A stretch of DNA of 27,270 nt from CAHJXF01 sp964657795. Lineage in GTDB: Bacteria > Pseudomonadota > Gammaproteobacteria > Burkholderiales > Burkholderiaceae_D. Made by a program: the position numbers and the translations under genes. Numbering within the stretch: position 1 is the stretch's first letter; each line of letters starts with the position of its first letter. The stretch is from the NCBI GenBank assembly GCA_964657795.1, contig CAZZWS010000024.1, positions 1 to 27,270 of the forward strand, given 5' to 3'. The notes below the pieces were generated by a model. The model made no database searches. It was not told the DNA's origin and was given only the letters and a program-made list of their open reading frames with translations. Shown piece after piece: positions 14,494-22,301 of this stretch.

Positions 14494-16137
14494 TTAAACG
14501 CCCGGCAGCCGGTGATCGCGGAAGGCTTCGCGAAGCTTCGTCTTGAGCATCTTGCCGGTCGCGCCGAGCGGAATGGCGTCGACGAAGACCACGTCGTCCG
14601 GCGTCCACCACTTCGCGATCTTGCCTTCGTAGTGCGCGAGCAGTTCGGCCTTGTCGACGGTGGTGTCGGGCTTCCGCACCACGACCAGCAGCGGCCGCTC
14701 GTCCCACTTCGGATGGGGCACGGCGATGACCGCCGCCATCGCGACCGCGGGATGCGCCATCGCGATGTTCTCGAGATCGATCGAGCCGATCCATTCGCCG
14801 CCGGACTTGATGACGTCCTTGCTGCGGTCGGTGATCTGCAGGTAGCCGTCCGCGTCGATGGTGCCGACGTCGCCGGTCGGGAACCACAGCGTGCCGTCCT
14901 CGTCGGCCACCAGCGGATCGCCGCCGTCGCCCTTGAAGTATTCGCGGACCACCCACGGGCCGCGCACGTAGAGGTCGCCGAAGGCCTCGCCGTCCCACGG
15001 CAGGTCCTTGCCTTGCGGGTCGACGATCTTCATGTCGACGCCGTAGATCACGTGACCCTGCTTCTCGAGGATGCGCATCCGGCCGTCGCGCGGCAACGCC
15101 AGATGCTTGTGCTGCAGCTTGCAGGTGGTGCCGAGCGGTGACATCTCGCTCATGCCCCAGGCGTGGATGACCTCGACGCCGAAGTCGTCCTGCAGCGTGC
15201 GGATCATCGCGGGCGGGCACGCCGAACCGCCGATGATGGTGCGCCGGAAGCTCGAGAACTCGAGGGCGTGCTGCTTCATGTGGTTGATCAGGCCGAGCCA
15301 TACCGTCGGCACGCCGGCCGAGAACGTGACGTGCTCGTTCTCGAAGAGCTCGTACAGCGACTTGCCGTCGAGCGCCGGTCCGGGGAACACGACCTTGCAG
15401 CCGACCAGCGCCATCGTGTACGGCAGGCCCCACGCGTTGACGTGGAACATTGGCACGACCGGCAGCACGCAGTCGCTCGCCGACACGCCCATCGCATCGG
15501 GCATCGCCGCGCCGAATGCATGCAGGATGCTGGAGCGATGCGAATACAGCACGCCCTTGGGGTTGCCGGTCGTGCCCGACGTGTAGCACAGCGACGACGC
15601 GGTGTTCTCGTCGAAGCTCGGCCACACGTAATGGTCGGACGACGCATCGATCAGGTCCTCGTAGCAGCGCAGGTCGATGTCCGCGACGTCGGTCGGCATG
15701 CGATCGCTGTCGACCATCTGGACCCAGGCCCCGACCGTCGGGCAACGCGACGCGACGCCCTGCACGATCGGCAGGAAGGTGGCGTCGAAGAAGACGTGGC
15801 GGTCCTCGGCGTGATTGACGATCCACGCGATCTGGTCGGCGTGCAGCCGCGGATTGATGGTGTGCAGGACCGCGCCGATACCGGACACCGCGTAATAGAT
15901 CTCGAGGTGTCGGTAGCCGTTCCAGGCGATGGTCGCGACGCGATCCCCGGGCTTCGCGCCCATCGCGACGAGCGCGTTGGCGAGACGCTTCGCGCGACGA
16001 TGCACCTGGCGCCAGTCGGTGCGATGAAGATCGCCTTCGACGCGCCGCGAGACGATCTCGGAATCGCCGTTGTGGCGACTGGCGTGCTCGATGAGCGAGG
16101 AGATGAGCAACGGCGTGCTCATCATCAGACCATGCAT
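14494..16137 (-). CDS. Acyl-CoA synthetase (AMP-forming fatty acid/organic acid CoA ligase)
   Basis: This 547-residue ANL-superfamily adenylating enzyme activates a carboxylic acid to its CoA thioester using ATP. Motifs in order are the P-loop-like YTSGTTGNPKG (185-195), VPMFHVNAWG, WGMSEMSPLGT, TGDVGTID, the hinge region DRSKDVIKSGGEWI, and a C-terminal GATGKMLKTKLRE with the catalytic lysine. The ATG at 16137 was chosen because AGGAG lies six bases upstream. An ATG 52 codons earlier would add a low-complexity proline/arginine-rich stretch. The sequence resembles medium/long-chain ligases and DmdB-like (methylthio)propionyl-CoA ligases, which motif reading cannot separate. It is the first gene of the leftward run. 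Confidence 0.92.
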   Translation of the reverse strand: MHGLMMSTPLLISSLIEHASRHNGDSEIVSRRVEGDLHRTDWRQVHRRAKRLANALVAMGAKPGDRVATIAWNGYRHLEIYYAVSGIGAVLHTINPRLHADQIAWIVNHAEDRHVFFDATFLPIVQGVASRCPTVGAWVQMVDSDRMPTDVADIDLRCYEDLIDASSDHYVWPSFDENTASSLCYTSGTTGNPKGVLYSHRSSILHAFGAAMPDAMGVSASDCVLPVVPMFHVNAWGLPYTMALVGCKVVFPGPALDGKSLYELFENEHVTFSAGVPTVWLGLINHMKQHALEFSSFRRTIIGGSACPPAMIRTLQDDFGVEVIHAWGMSEMSPLGTTCKLQHKHLALPRDGRMRILEKQGHVIYGVDMKIVDPQGKDLPWDGEAFGDLYVRGPWVVREYFKGDGGDPLVADEDGTLWFPTGDVGTIDADGYLQITDRSKDVIKSGGEWIGSIDLENIAMAHPAVAMAAVIAVPHPKWDERPLLVVVRKPDTTVDKAELLAHYEGKIAKWWTPDDVVFVDAIPLGATGKMLKTKLREAFRDHRLPGV

Positions 16138-16388
16138 GGACGACTCCTGACGACGCGGGGGTGGTTCGAGGCGGGGGCCGCCGGGCGGCGCTTGCGCGGT
16201 AGGCGCTGGCGGCGCCCTGTTCCGCGACGACGCAGTGAAGCATACGACCAGGGTCGCGCGCTCGCGCAGCCGCCGGGCCCGAAGGACGCGCATTGTCGGG
16301 GCCCGGTTTGCGGGGCGTCAATCCCTTTTCATGTTGCGGCGCGGGCGAACGACGAACGCCGTCCGAATGCCGGCTCGCGTTCGCGGCT

Positions 16389-16394
16389 TAAAAT
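16389..16394 (+). promoter_or_regulatory. -10 element placed for a leaderless selO transcript
   Basis: TAAAAT (5 of 6) ends six bases before the selO ATG, so transcription would begin at or next to the A of ATG. There is no Shine-Dalgarno and no clear -35. The rest of the 263-base gap with the divergent acyl-CoA ligase is GC-rich and has no convincing minus-strand promoter. Confidence 0.5.
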
Positions 16395-16400
16395 CCGGCG

Positions 16401-17927
16401 ATGCTTCCATCCCTCGCAATACCGGAACGCGTCGAGCCGCCGGGCGATCGGTCATCAGACGCCTTCGACGGCATGGCCTGGCGCAATCGCTTCGCCGCAT
16501 TGCCGTCCGCGTTCTACACGCGCCTCGCGCCGTCGTCGTTGCCCGACCCCTACCTCGTCGCCGCCAGTCCGTCGCTCGCCGCGACGCTCGGTCTCACCTC
16601 GAACGAGGCCGCCGAAGACCTGAAGGCCGCGGTCGACGTGCTGGTCGGCAATCGTGTGCCGGCGGGCGCCGAGCCGCTGTCCGCCGTCTATTCCGGCCAC
16701 CAGTTCGGCGTCTGGGCCGGCCAGCTGGGCGACGGCCGCGCACACCTGCTCGGGGGCGTCGAGACGGCCGACGGCATCGTCGAACTGCAGCTGAAAGGGG
16801 CCGGCCGCACCCCGTACTCGCGCGGCGGCGACGGTCGTGCGGTATTGCGCTCGTCGATCCGCGAGTTCCTGTGCGCCGAGGCGATGCACGGCCTGGGCAT
16901 CCCGACCACCCGTGCGCTGTCCGTCGTCGGCTCGGACCGGCCGGTGATCCGCGAGACGGTCGAGACCGCGGCGGTCGTGCTGCGCACGGCGCCGACGTTC
17001 GTGCGCTTCGGATCGTTCGAGCACTGGCTGTCGAAGAACCGCTTCGACGAGCTCAAGTTGCTGGCCGACCATGTCATCGATGCGTTCTACCCGGCGGCTC
17101 GCGACGCGACGAACGCCTATCAGTCATTTCTCGCGGCCGTCACCGAGCGTACCGCGCGGCTGATGGCGCAATGGCAGGCCGTGGGCTTCTGCCACGGCGT
17201 GATGAACACCGACAACATGAGCATCGTCGGCCTCACGCTCGATTACGGACCGTTCGGCTTCCTCGACGCCTTCGACGCCAATCACATCTGCAACCACACC
17301 GACCAGCAGGGTCGCTACGCGTACGCGCGGCAGCCGTCGGTGGGCCTGTGGAACCTGCAGTGCCTGGCCGAAGCGTTGCTGCCGTTGATCGAGGACGTCG
17401 ACAGCGCCGAAGCCGCGCTCGCGCCCTACCCGTCCGTGTTCGCCGAGGCGATGGACGCGGCGATCCACGCGAAGCTCGGACTGGTCGAGCGCCTGCCGGA
17501 CGACAAGGCGTTGCTCGTGTCGCTGTTCGCGCTGCTGCAGGACAACCGGACCGATTACACGGCCTTCTTTCGTCGACTGTCGGCGCTGGACGAGGTCACG
17601 TCGCGCCCGGGCCGCTCGGTGCGCGACCTATTCGTCGACCGCGAACGTTTCGACGCGTGGGCGGTCGATTACCGTTCGCGGCTCGCACAGGAAAGCACGA
17701 CCGCGTCGGTCCGGCGGGTTGCGATGGATGCGGTCAACCCCAAATACATCCTCCGCAATCATCTGGCCGAGACGGCAATCGTGGAGGCGCGCGAAGGCGA
17801 TTTCGAAGAGGTCCGACGGCTGCACGCGTTGCTGGAACGACCGTTCGACGAACAGCCCGAACACGACGCCTACGCCGACCTGCCGCCCGACTGGGCCAGC
17901 CATCTCGAAGTGAGCTGCTCGTCGTGA
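16401..17927 (+). CDS. selO: Protein adenylyltransferase SelO
   Basis: This 508-residue pseudokinase-fold enzyme of the SelO/YdiU family transfers AMP to Ser, Thr or Tyr of target proteins and is linked to redox homeostasis. Family blocks seen are YSGHQFGVWAGQLGDGRA, GAGRTPYSRGGDGRAVLRSS, HGVMNTDNMS and TLDYGPFGF. Asp271, Asn272 and Asp281 occupy the places of the catalytic and Mg-binding residues of the E. coli enzyme. The tail ends SCSS, with Cys506 third from the end where animal SelO carries selenocysteine. The ATG at 16401 has no Shine-Dalgarno but has a -10-like hexamer six bases upstream. msrB begins 29 bases downstream. Confidence 0.96.
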   Translation: MLPSLAIPERVEPPGDRSSDAFDGMAWRNRFAALPSAFYTRLAPSSLPDPYLVAASPSLAATLGLTSNEAAEDLKAAVDVLVGNRVPAGAEPLSAVYSGHQFGVWAGQLGDGRAHLLGGVETADGIVELQLKGAGRTPYSRGGDGRAVLRSSIREFLCAEAMHGLGIPTTRALSVVGSDRPVIRETVETAAVVLRTAPTFVRFGSFEHWLSKNRFDELKLLADHVIDAFYPAARDATNAYQSFLAAVTERTARLMAQWQAVGFCHGVMNTDNMSIVGLTLDYGPFGFLDAFDANHICNHTDQQGRYAYARQPSVGLWNLQCLAEALLPLIEDVDSAEAALAPYPSVFAEAMDAAIHAKLGLVERLPDDKALLVSLFALLQDNRTDYTAFFRRLSALDEVTSRPGRSVRDLFVDRERFDAWAVDYRSRLAQESTTASVRRVAMDAVNPKYILRNHLAETAIVEAREGDFEEVRRLHALLERPFDEQPEHDAYADLPPDWASHLEVSCSS

Positions 17928-17956
17928 CGACGCAGCGAATTCATCAGGAGCGATTC

Positions 17957-18361
17957 ATGAGCACCGTACAGAACAAGGTCGTCAAGGACGACGCCGAGTG
18001 GAAGAAGGAACTGTCGCCGATGCAGTACCAGGTCACGCGTCATGCCGCGACCGAGCGGCCGTTCACCGGCGAGTTCAACGATCACCACGAGCACGGCGTC
18101 TACACCTGCGTATGCTGCAACACGCCGCTGTTCGAGTCGGATACCAAGTTCGATTCGGGCTGCGGATGGCCGAGCTACTTCAAGGCGATCGATCCGGCCA
18201 ACGTCCGCGAGATCAGCGACGGCAGCCACGGCATGCGCCGCATCGAGGTGATCTGCAACGTGTGCGACGCCCATCTCGGCCACGTCTTCCCGGACGGCCC
18301 GCCGCCGACCGGCCTGCGCTACTGCATCAACTCGGCGTCACTGCGCTTCGATCCGAAGTAA
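17957..18361 (+). CDS. msrB: Peptide-methionine (R)-S-oxide reductase MsrB
   Basis: This 134-residue enzyme reduces methionine-R-sulfoxide in proteins. The structural zinc site is complete: Cys51/Cys54 (CVCC) and Cys100/Cys103 (CNVC). The catalytic cysteine is Cys123 in RYCINSASL, and Cys69 in GCGWPSY lies in the conserved loop. AGGAG lies six bases before the ATG at 17957. It follows selO by 29 bases and is likely co-transcribed, pairing two proteins tied to oxidative stress. It has no signal peptide, so it is cytoplasmic. Confidence 0.96.
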   Translation: MSTVQNKVVKDDAEWKKELSPMQYQVTRHAATERPFTGEFNDHHEHGVYTCVCCNTPLFESDTKFDSGCGWPSYFKAIDPANVREISDGSHGMRRIEVICNVCDAHLGHVFPDGPPPTGLRYCINSASLRFDPK

Positions 18362-18374
18362 TCGTCGAAGTGAT

Positions 18375-18425
18375 CGTACAAATGAACCTCGCGAGTGAAC
18401 CGCATGAGCGAAGCGTACAAGTGAA
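18375..18425. repeat. Short direct repeats between msrB and yciB
   Basis: CGTACAAATGAA (18375-18386) and CGTACAAGTGAA (18414-18425) are direct repeats 39 bases apart. They flank a perfect CTCGCGAG palindrome in a 97-base gap that is less GC-rich than its surroundings. A TAACAT hexamer at 18432-18437 could serve as a -10 for yciB. Confidence 0.35.
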
Positions 18426-18458
18426 GACTCTTAACATTCGCCGGCACCCCATCCGCGC

Positions 18459-19133
18459 ATGAAGTTCGTCTCCGATTTCTTCTCGCTGCTGCTGTTCTTC
18501 GCGATCTATCTCGTGGGCGAGCAGTTCCCCGAGCAGGCGCATCGCTATGCGACATCGCTGCTCGGCGGCATCACGCGCGGCGGGGAGATCCCGGCGGACC
18601 AGGCGTCGATCCTGCTGGCCATCGCGGTCGCCATCGTCGCGTTCGCCGCGCAGATCGCGTGGATGCTCGTCACGCGTCGCAAGGTGAGCCTGGTGCAGTG
18701 GGTGAGCTTCGCGATCCTGGTCGTGTTCGGTGGCGCGAGCATCTATTTCCACAGCGACACGTTCATCAAGTGGAAGGTCACGGTGCTGTACTGGTTGTTC
18801 GCAGTCGCACTCGTCGTCGGCGTCGTGTTCTTCAAGAAGAACCTGATCCGCTCGCTGATGGAGCCGGGAGGCATCGAGTTGCCGGACTCGATCTGGAACC
18901 GGATGAACCAGTCGTGGATCGTCTTCTTCGCGGCGCTCGGCGTGCTCAACCTCGTGGTGGCATTCAACTTCTCGCGGACGACCTGGGTCACGTTCAAGTC
19001 GTTCGGCCTGACCGTGCTGACCTTGGTGTTCGCGCTCGGCCAGGGATTGCTGATCTCGCGCCACCTCGACCGGATCGAAGGCGACGACCCGACCGGCGAC
19101 GGCAAGCTGACCGAAAAGGATCCGGCCCGATGA
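18459..19133 (+). CDS. yciB: Inner-membrane protein YciB (IspZ, septation protein A family)
   Basis: This 224-residue polytopic membrane protein carries the family blocks VVFGGASIYFHSDTFIKWKVTVLYWLFA and WVTFKSFGLTVLTLVFALGQG, with about five hydrophobic helices. YciB proteins influence cell-envelope synthesis and division. This one is about 45 residues longer than E. coli YciB, mainly through a segment after the first helix (GEQFPEQAH...RGGEIPAD) and a charged tail. The ATG at 18459 lacks a clear Shine-Dalgarno. The stop overlaps the bolA start by four bases. The order yciB-bolA-parvulin is common in betaproteobacteria. Confidence 0.92.
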   Translation: MKFVSDFFSLLLFFAIYLVGEQFPEQAHRYATSLLGGITRGGEIPADQASILLAIAVAIVAFAAQIAWMLVTRRKVSLVQWVSFAILVVFGGASIYFHSDTFIKWKVTVLYWLFAVALVVGVVFFKKNLIRSLMEPGGIELPDSIWNRMNQSWIVFFAALGVLNLVVAFNFSRTTWVTFKSFGLTVLTLVFALGQGLLISRHLDRIEGDDPTGDGKLTEKDPAR

Positions 19134-19453
19134 ACGCGACCTTGATGGAAGAGATCGAGCGTCGTCTGCAGGACGCCCTGCAGTCCACGTCCGTGGTTGT
19201 CGTCGACGACAGCGCGAAGCACGCCGGCCACGCCGGTGCCGCGAGCGGCGGCGGTCACTATCAGATTCGCGTCGTCTCGCCTCTCTTCGCCGGGCTGGCG
19301 CGGGTCGCGCGACATCGGCTCGTGTATGATCCGCTCTCCGATTTATTGCGCAACGCCATTCACGCGCTTGCAATCGAAGCATTGACGCCCGCCGAAGCCG
19401 ACCAATTGAAGGCCAAGGGCGCGTCGCCCACCACCTCGGACGCGTCGCACTGA
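19130..19453 (+). CDS. bolA: BolA family protein
   Basis: This 107-residue protein starts inside the yciB stop (ATGA overlap). It shows the BolA layout: an N-terminal helix (MEEIERRLQDAL), a loop with histidines (KHAGHAG, GGGHY), then the IRVVSPLFAGLARVARHRLVYDPL block and IHALAIEALTPAE. BolA proteins bind [2Fe-2S] clusters together with monothiol glutaredoxins and affect morphology and stress responses. The conserved C-terminal-domain His in ARHRLV is present. Translational coupling to yciB is likely. Confidence 0.92.
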   Translation: MNATLMEEIERRLQDALQSTSVVVVDDSAKHAGHAGAASGGGHYQIRVVSPLFAGLARVARHRLVYDPLSDLLRNAIHALAIEALTPAEADQLKAKGASPTTSDASH

Positions 19454-19477
19454 ACCGAATGCACGACCCGGTTGCCG

Positions 19478-19512
19478 CCAGGACTCCTGGGCCGGGCGAC
19501 CGAACGGTTCGG
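19478..19512. promoter_or_regulatory. Two 13-bp palindromes upstream of the parvulin gene
   Basis: CCAGGA-C-TCCTGG (19478-19490) and CCGAAC-G-GTTCGG (19500-19512) are both perfect 6-1-6 palindromes. Their centres are 22 bases apart, about two helical turns. They lie in the 116-base gap between bolA and the parvulin gene. No U-run follows, so they are not ordinary terminators. A regulator site or mRNA hairpin is possible. Confidence 0.4.
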
Positions 19513-19569
19513 GACAGCATGCCTCCCTGCCTTGCACACACCCATCCCGTCCGTACTGGAAGGTTCGAC

Positions 19570-20406
19570 ATGAATCCTCAGCGTTTCCGCTCGCACGCCG
19601 TTCGCCCTGCTGGTTTCTCCGCACTCGTCGCCCTGTTCGTCGCCGCTCTCGCCTTCGGTCCGTCGCTGGCCGCCGCGCAGAACATCGCAGTCGTCAACAA
19701 CAAGCCGATCCCGAAGGCCAAGGCCGACCAGGTGATCGCGCAGCTCGTCAAGCAGGGCCAGCAGGACACGCCGGAACTGCAGAGCGCGGTCCGTGACGAC
19801 CTGATCCGTCGTGAACTGCTGATGCAGGAGGCCGACAAGAAGGGCGTGGCCGTCGATCCCGACGTGCAGGCCCAGCTCGAGCGCGCCCGTCAGCAGGTGT
19901 TGATCGGCGCCCTCGCGCAGGACTACTTCAAGGCCAATCCGCCGAGCGATGCGGACATTCGCCAGCAGTACGACATGCTGGTCAAGGAGACCGGCGGGAA
20001 GGAATACGAGGCGCGCCATATCCTGGTCGAGAAGGAAGCGGACGCGAAGGCCATCATCGCCAAGCTCAAGACCGGCGGCAAGTTCGAGGACCTCGCCAAG
20101 CAGTCGAAGGATCCGGGCTCCGCGGCCAACGGCGGCGACCTCGGCTGGGCGCCGGCGTCGACCTACGTCAAGGAGTTCGGCGAGGCACTGACCAAGCTCA
20201 AGAAGGGTGAAGTCACACCGGTCCCGGTCAAGACGCAGTTCGGCTACCACGTGATCCGCCTCGACGACGTCCGCGACGCGAAGGTCCCGTCGTTCGACGA
20301 AGCGAAGCCGCAGATCGCCGCCGCGATGATGTCGAACCAGCAGTGGCAGCAAGCGAAGTTCGAACAGATGCTGAAGGACCTGCGCGACAAGGCCCAGGTC
20401 GAGTGA
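19570..20406 (+). CDS. Secreted parvulin-type peptidyl-prolyl cis-trans isomerase
   Basis: This 278-residue protein has a signal peptide (hydrophobic ALVALFVAALAF, cleavage near AAA|QN), an N-terminal SurA/PrsA-like helical region, and a rotamase domain at about residues 148-236. The domain shows the parvulin marks EARHILVE, GGDLGWA and FGYHVIRLDD. It should act as a periplasmic chaperone and proline isomerase on exported proteins. GGAAGG lies six bases before the ATG at 19570. A strong intrinsic terminator follows at 20431, closing the yciB-bolA-parvulin group. Confidence 0.93.
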   Translation: MNPQRFRSHAVRPAGFSALVALFVAALAFGPSLAAAQNIAVVNNKPIPKAKADQVIAQLVKQGQQDTPELQSAVRDDLIRRELLMQEADKKGVAVDPDVQAQLERARQQVLIGALAQDYFKANPPSDADIRQQYDMLVKETGGKEYEARHILVEKEADAKAIIAKLKTGGKFEDLAKQSKDPGSAANGGDLGWAPASTYVKEFGEALTKLKKGEVTPVPVKTQFGYHVIRLDDVRDAKVPSFDEAKPQIAAAMMSNQQWQQAKFEQMLKDLRDKAQVE

Positions 20407-20430
20407 CGCACGTCGAATCAAGTCATGACG

Positions 20431-20457
20431 AGGCGCCTGCGGGCGCCTTTTCTTTTC
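20431..20457 (+). terminator. Rho-independent terminator after the parvulin gene
   Basis: A perfect 7-bp stem, AGGCGCC-TGCG-GGCGCCT, is followed by TTTCTTTTC, 24 bases past the stop codon. Confidence 0.9.
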
Positions 20458-20480
20458 TTCGAACGATTCCGGGCGTCGGC

Positions 20481-20486
20481 TAGACT
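20481..20486 (+). promoter_or_regulatory. -10 element placed for a leaderless aceK transcript
   Basis: TAGACT ends six bases before the aceK ATG, the same spacing as at selO. No Shine-Dalgarno is present. The only -35-like sequence is TTCGAA near 20458, which is weak. It lies just after the upstream terminator, so aceK has its own promoter. Confidence 0.5.
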
Positions 20487-20492
20487 CTCGCG

Positions 20493-22292
20493 ATGCGACC
20501 CGGTCACCCCACCCTCGTCAGCCAGCCGCCCAAGGCTCCGGCCGCTCGTCGCGCCACCGATACCGGCAGCGCGCTGGCGCTCGCGCAGGTCGTGCTGTGG
20601 GGCTTCAACAAGCATTACCGCCTGTTCCGCGAGATCACGCAGGCCGCGCAGCAGCGCTTCGAACAGGCGCTGTGGAAAGAAGGCCAGGACGCCTCTCGCG
20701 AGCGCATCCAGTTCTACGATCGACGGGTCGCCGAGACGGTCGAGCGGCTCGAACGCGAGTTCGACGCCGACCAGCGTTCCAGCGCGTTCTGGCAGCAGGT
20801 CAAGTTCCAGTACATCAACCTGCTGATCGATCATCTGCAGCCCGAGCTGGCCGAGACCTTCTTCAACTCGGTGTGCTGCCGCATCCTGCATCGCAACTAC
20901 TTCAACAACGCGTTCATCTTCGTCCGCCCGACGATCTCGACCGAGCATCTCGACGCCGACCCGCCCGCATACCGCTCGTACTACCCGGGCGAAGCGGGCC
21001 TGCTGTCGGCGCTGCACGCGGCGTTCACGGATTTCGGCATCGCCACGCCGTTCCAGGACCTCGACCGGGATCTGGGACGGGTGGCGGCCCTCGCGGCGGA
21101 GCGCTTCGCGCAGCCCTTCCAGCGCGCGCCGAATCATCAGGTGCGCTTCCTGTCGTCGCTGTTCTATCGCAACAAGGGCGCGTACGCGATCGGCAAGATC
21201 ATCAACGGCCAGGTGATGGTGCCGTTCGCCATCGCCGTGCTGCATGCGGCCGACGGCGGGCTGGTGATCGATGCCGTGCTGTTCGACATGGTCGACCTGC
21301 TCAACCTGTTCAGCTTCTCGCGCGCCTATTTCATGGTCGACACGCCGGTGCCGGCGGCGTACGTGCAGTTCATCCACGAACTGATGCCGATGCGGCCGAA
21401 GTTCGAGCTCTACAACATGATCGGCCTGCAGAAGCACGGCAAGGCCCTCTTCTATCGCGACTTCCTGCATCACCTCACGCATTCGACCGATCGCTTCGTC
21501 GAGGCCGAGGGCATCAAGGGACTCGTGATGACGGTCTTCACGCTGGCGTCGTTCCCGTTCGTCTTCAAGGTCATCAACGATCACATCCCGCGGCCGAAGG
21601 AGACCGACCGCAGGACCGTGATGGGCAAGTACTGGCTGGTCAAGCTCCACGACCGCGTGGGTCGCATGGCCGACACGCTCGAGTATTCGGACGTCGCGTT
21701 CCCGCGCCAGCGCTTCTCGGTCGAATTGCTCGACGAACTCATGCGTAAGGCGCCGTCGATGGTGTCCGAGGAAGACGACACGATCGTCATCAACCACTGC
21801 TACATCGAGCGCCGGATGACGCCGCTCAATCTCTACCTGCCGCGCGCGAGCGCCGAGGACCGGCGTCACGTCCTCGGCGAGTACGGCCTGGCCATCAAGC
21901 AGCTCGCGGCGGCCAACATCTTTCCGGGCGACATGCTCTACAAGAACTTCGGCGTGACCCGCAATCGCCGCGTGGTCTTCTACGACTACGACGAGATCGA
22001 GTACATGACGACCTGCAACTTCCGCGTCGTGCCGGCGCCGCGCAACGAGGAGGACGAGATGGCCAGCGAGCCGTGGTACCCCGTCGGCAGGCACGACGTC
22101 TTTCCCGAGGAATGGAAGACCTTCCTGCTCGGCGATCCCGGCATCCGCAGCACGTTGCTGGAACTGCATCCGGAGATCTTCGAGGCGTCGTTCTGGCAGA
22201 CGCAGAAGACGCGCATCGAGTGCGGCCACATCGAGGACGTGTTCCCCTATCCGGCGCACACGCGCTTCGATCCTTCACGACTCACGGGCTGA
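20493..22292 (+). CDS. aceK: Isocitrate dehydrogenase kinase/phosphatase AceK
   Basis: This 599-residue bifunctional enzyme phosphorylates and dephosphorylates isocitrate dehydrogenase, steering carbon between the TCA cycle and the glyoxylate shunt. Family blocks include RPTISTEHLD, FYRNKGAY, GIKGLVMTVFTLASFPFVFK (Lys359 at the ATP site), FPGDMLYKNFGV (Asp480) and VVFYDYDEIEYMT (Asp498). The 18-residue spacing between Asp480 and Asp498 equals that of the E. coli catalytic pair. The glyoxylate shunt is needed when growth runs on acetyl-CoA, so it fits the beta-oxidation genes nearby. The gene is monocistronic and ends nine bases from the convergent lysR. Confidence 0.97.
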   Translation: MRPGHPTLVSQPPKAPAARRATDTGSALALAQVVLWGFNKHYRLFREITQAAQQRFEQALWKEGQDASRERIQFYDRRVAETVERLEREFDADQRSSAFWQQVKFQYINLLIDHLQPELAETFFNSVCCRILHRNYFNNAFIFVRPTISTEHLDADPPAYRSYYPGEAGLLSALHAAFTDFGIATPFQDLDRDLGRVAALAAERFAQPFQRAPNHQVRFLSSLFYRNKGAYAIGKIINGQVMVPFAIAVLHAADGGLVIDAVLFDMVDLLNLFSFSRAYFMVDTPVPAAYVQFIHELMPMRPKFELYNMIGLQKHGKALFYRDFLHHLTHSTDRFVEAEGIKGLVMTVFTLASFPFVFKVINDHIPRPKETDRRTVMGKYWLVKLHDRVGRMADTLEYSDVAFPRQRFSVELLDELMRKAPSMVSEEDDTIVINHCYIERRMTPLNLYLPRASAEDRRHVLGEYGLAIKQLAAANIFPGDMLYKNFGVTRNRRVVFYDYDEIEYMTTCNFRVVPAPRNEEDEMASEPWYPVGRHDVFPEEWKTFLLGDPGIRSTLLELHPEIFEASFWQTQKTRIECGHIEDVFPYPAHTRFDPSRLTG

Positions 22293-22301
22293 CGGCCCAC
22301 C

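Noticed and set aside
16138..16293. 52-codon upstream extension of the acyl-CoA ligase
   Set aside because: The extension is Pro/Arg-rich and has no Shine-Dalgarno, while AGGAG sits correctly before the ATG at 16137.
20418..22259. 613-residue minus-strand open frame opposite aceK
   Set aside because: It is an antisense shadow with low-complexity Arg/Glu/His/Val content, whereas aceK has a full set of family motifs.
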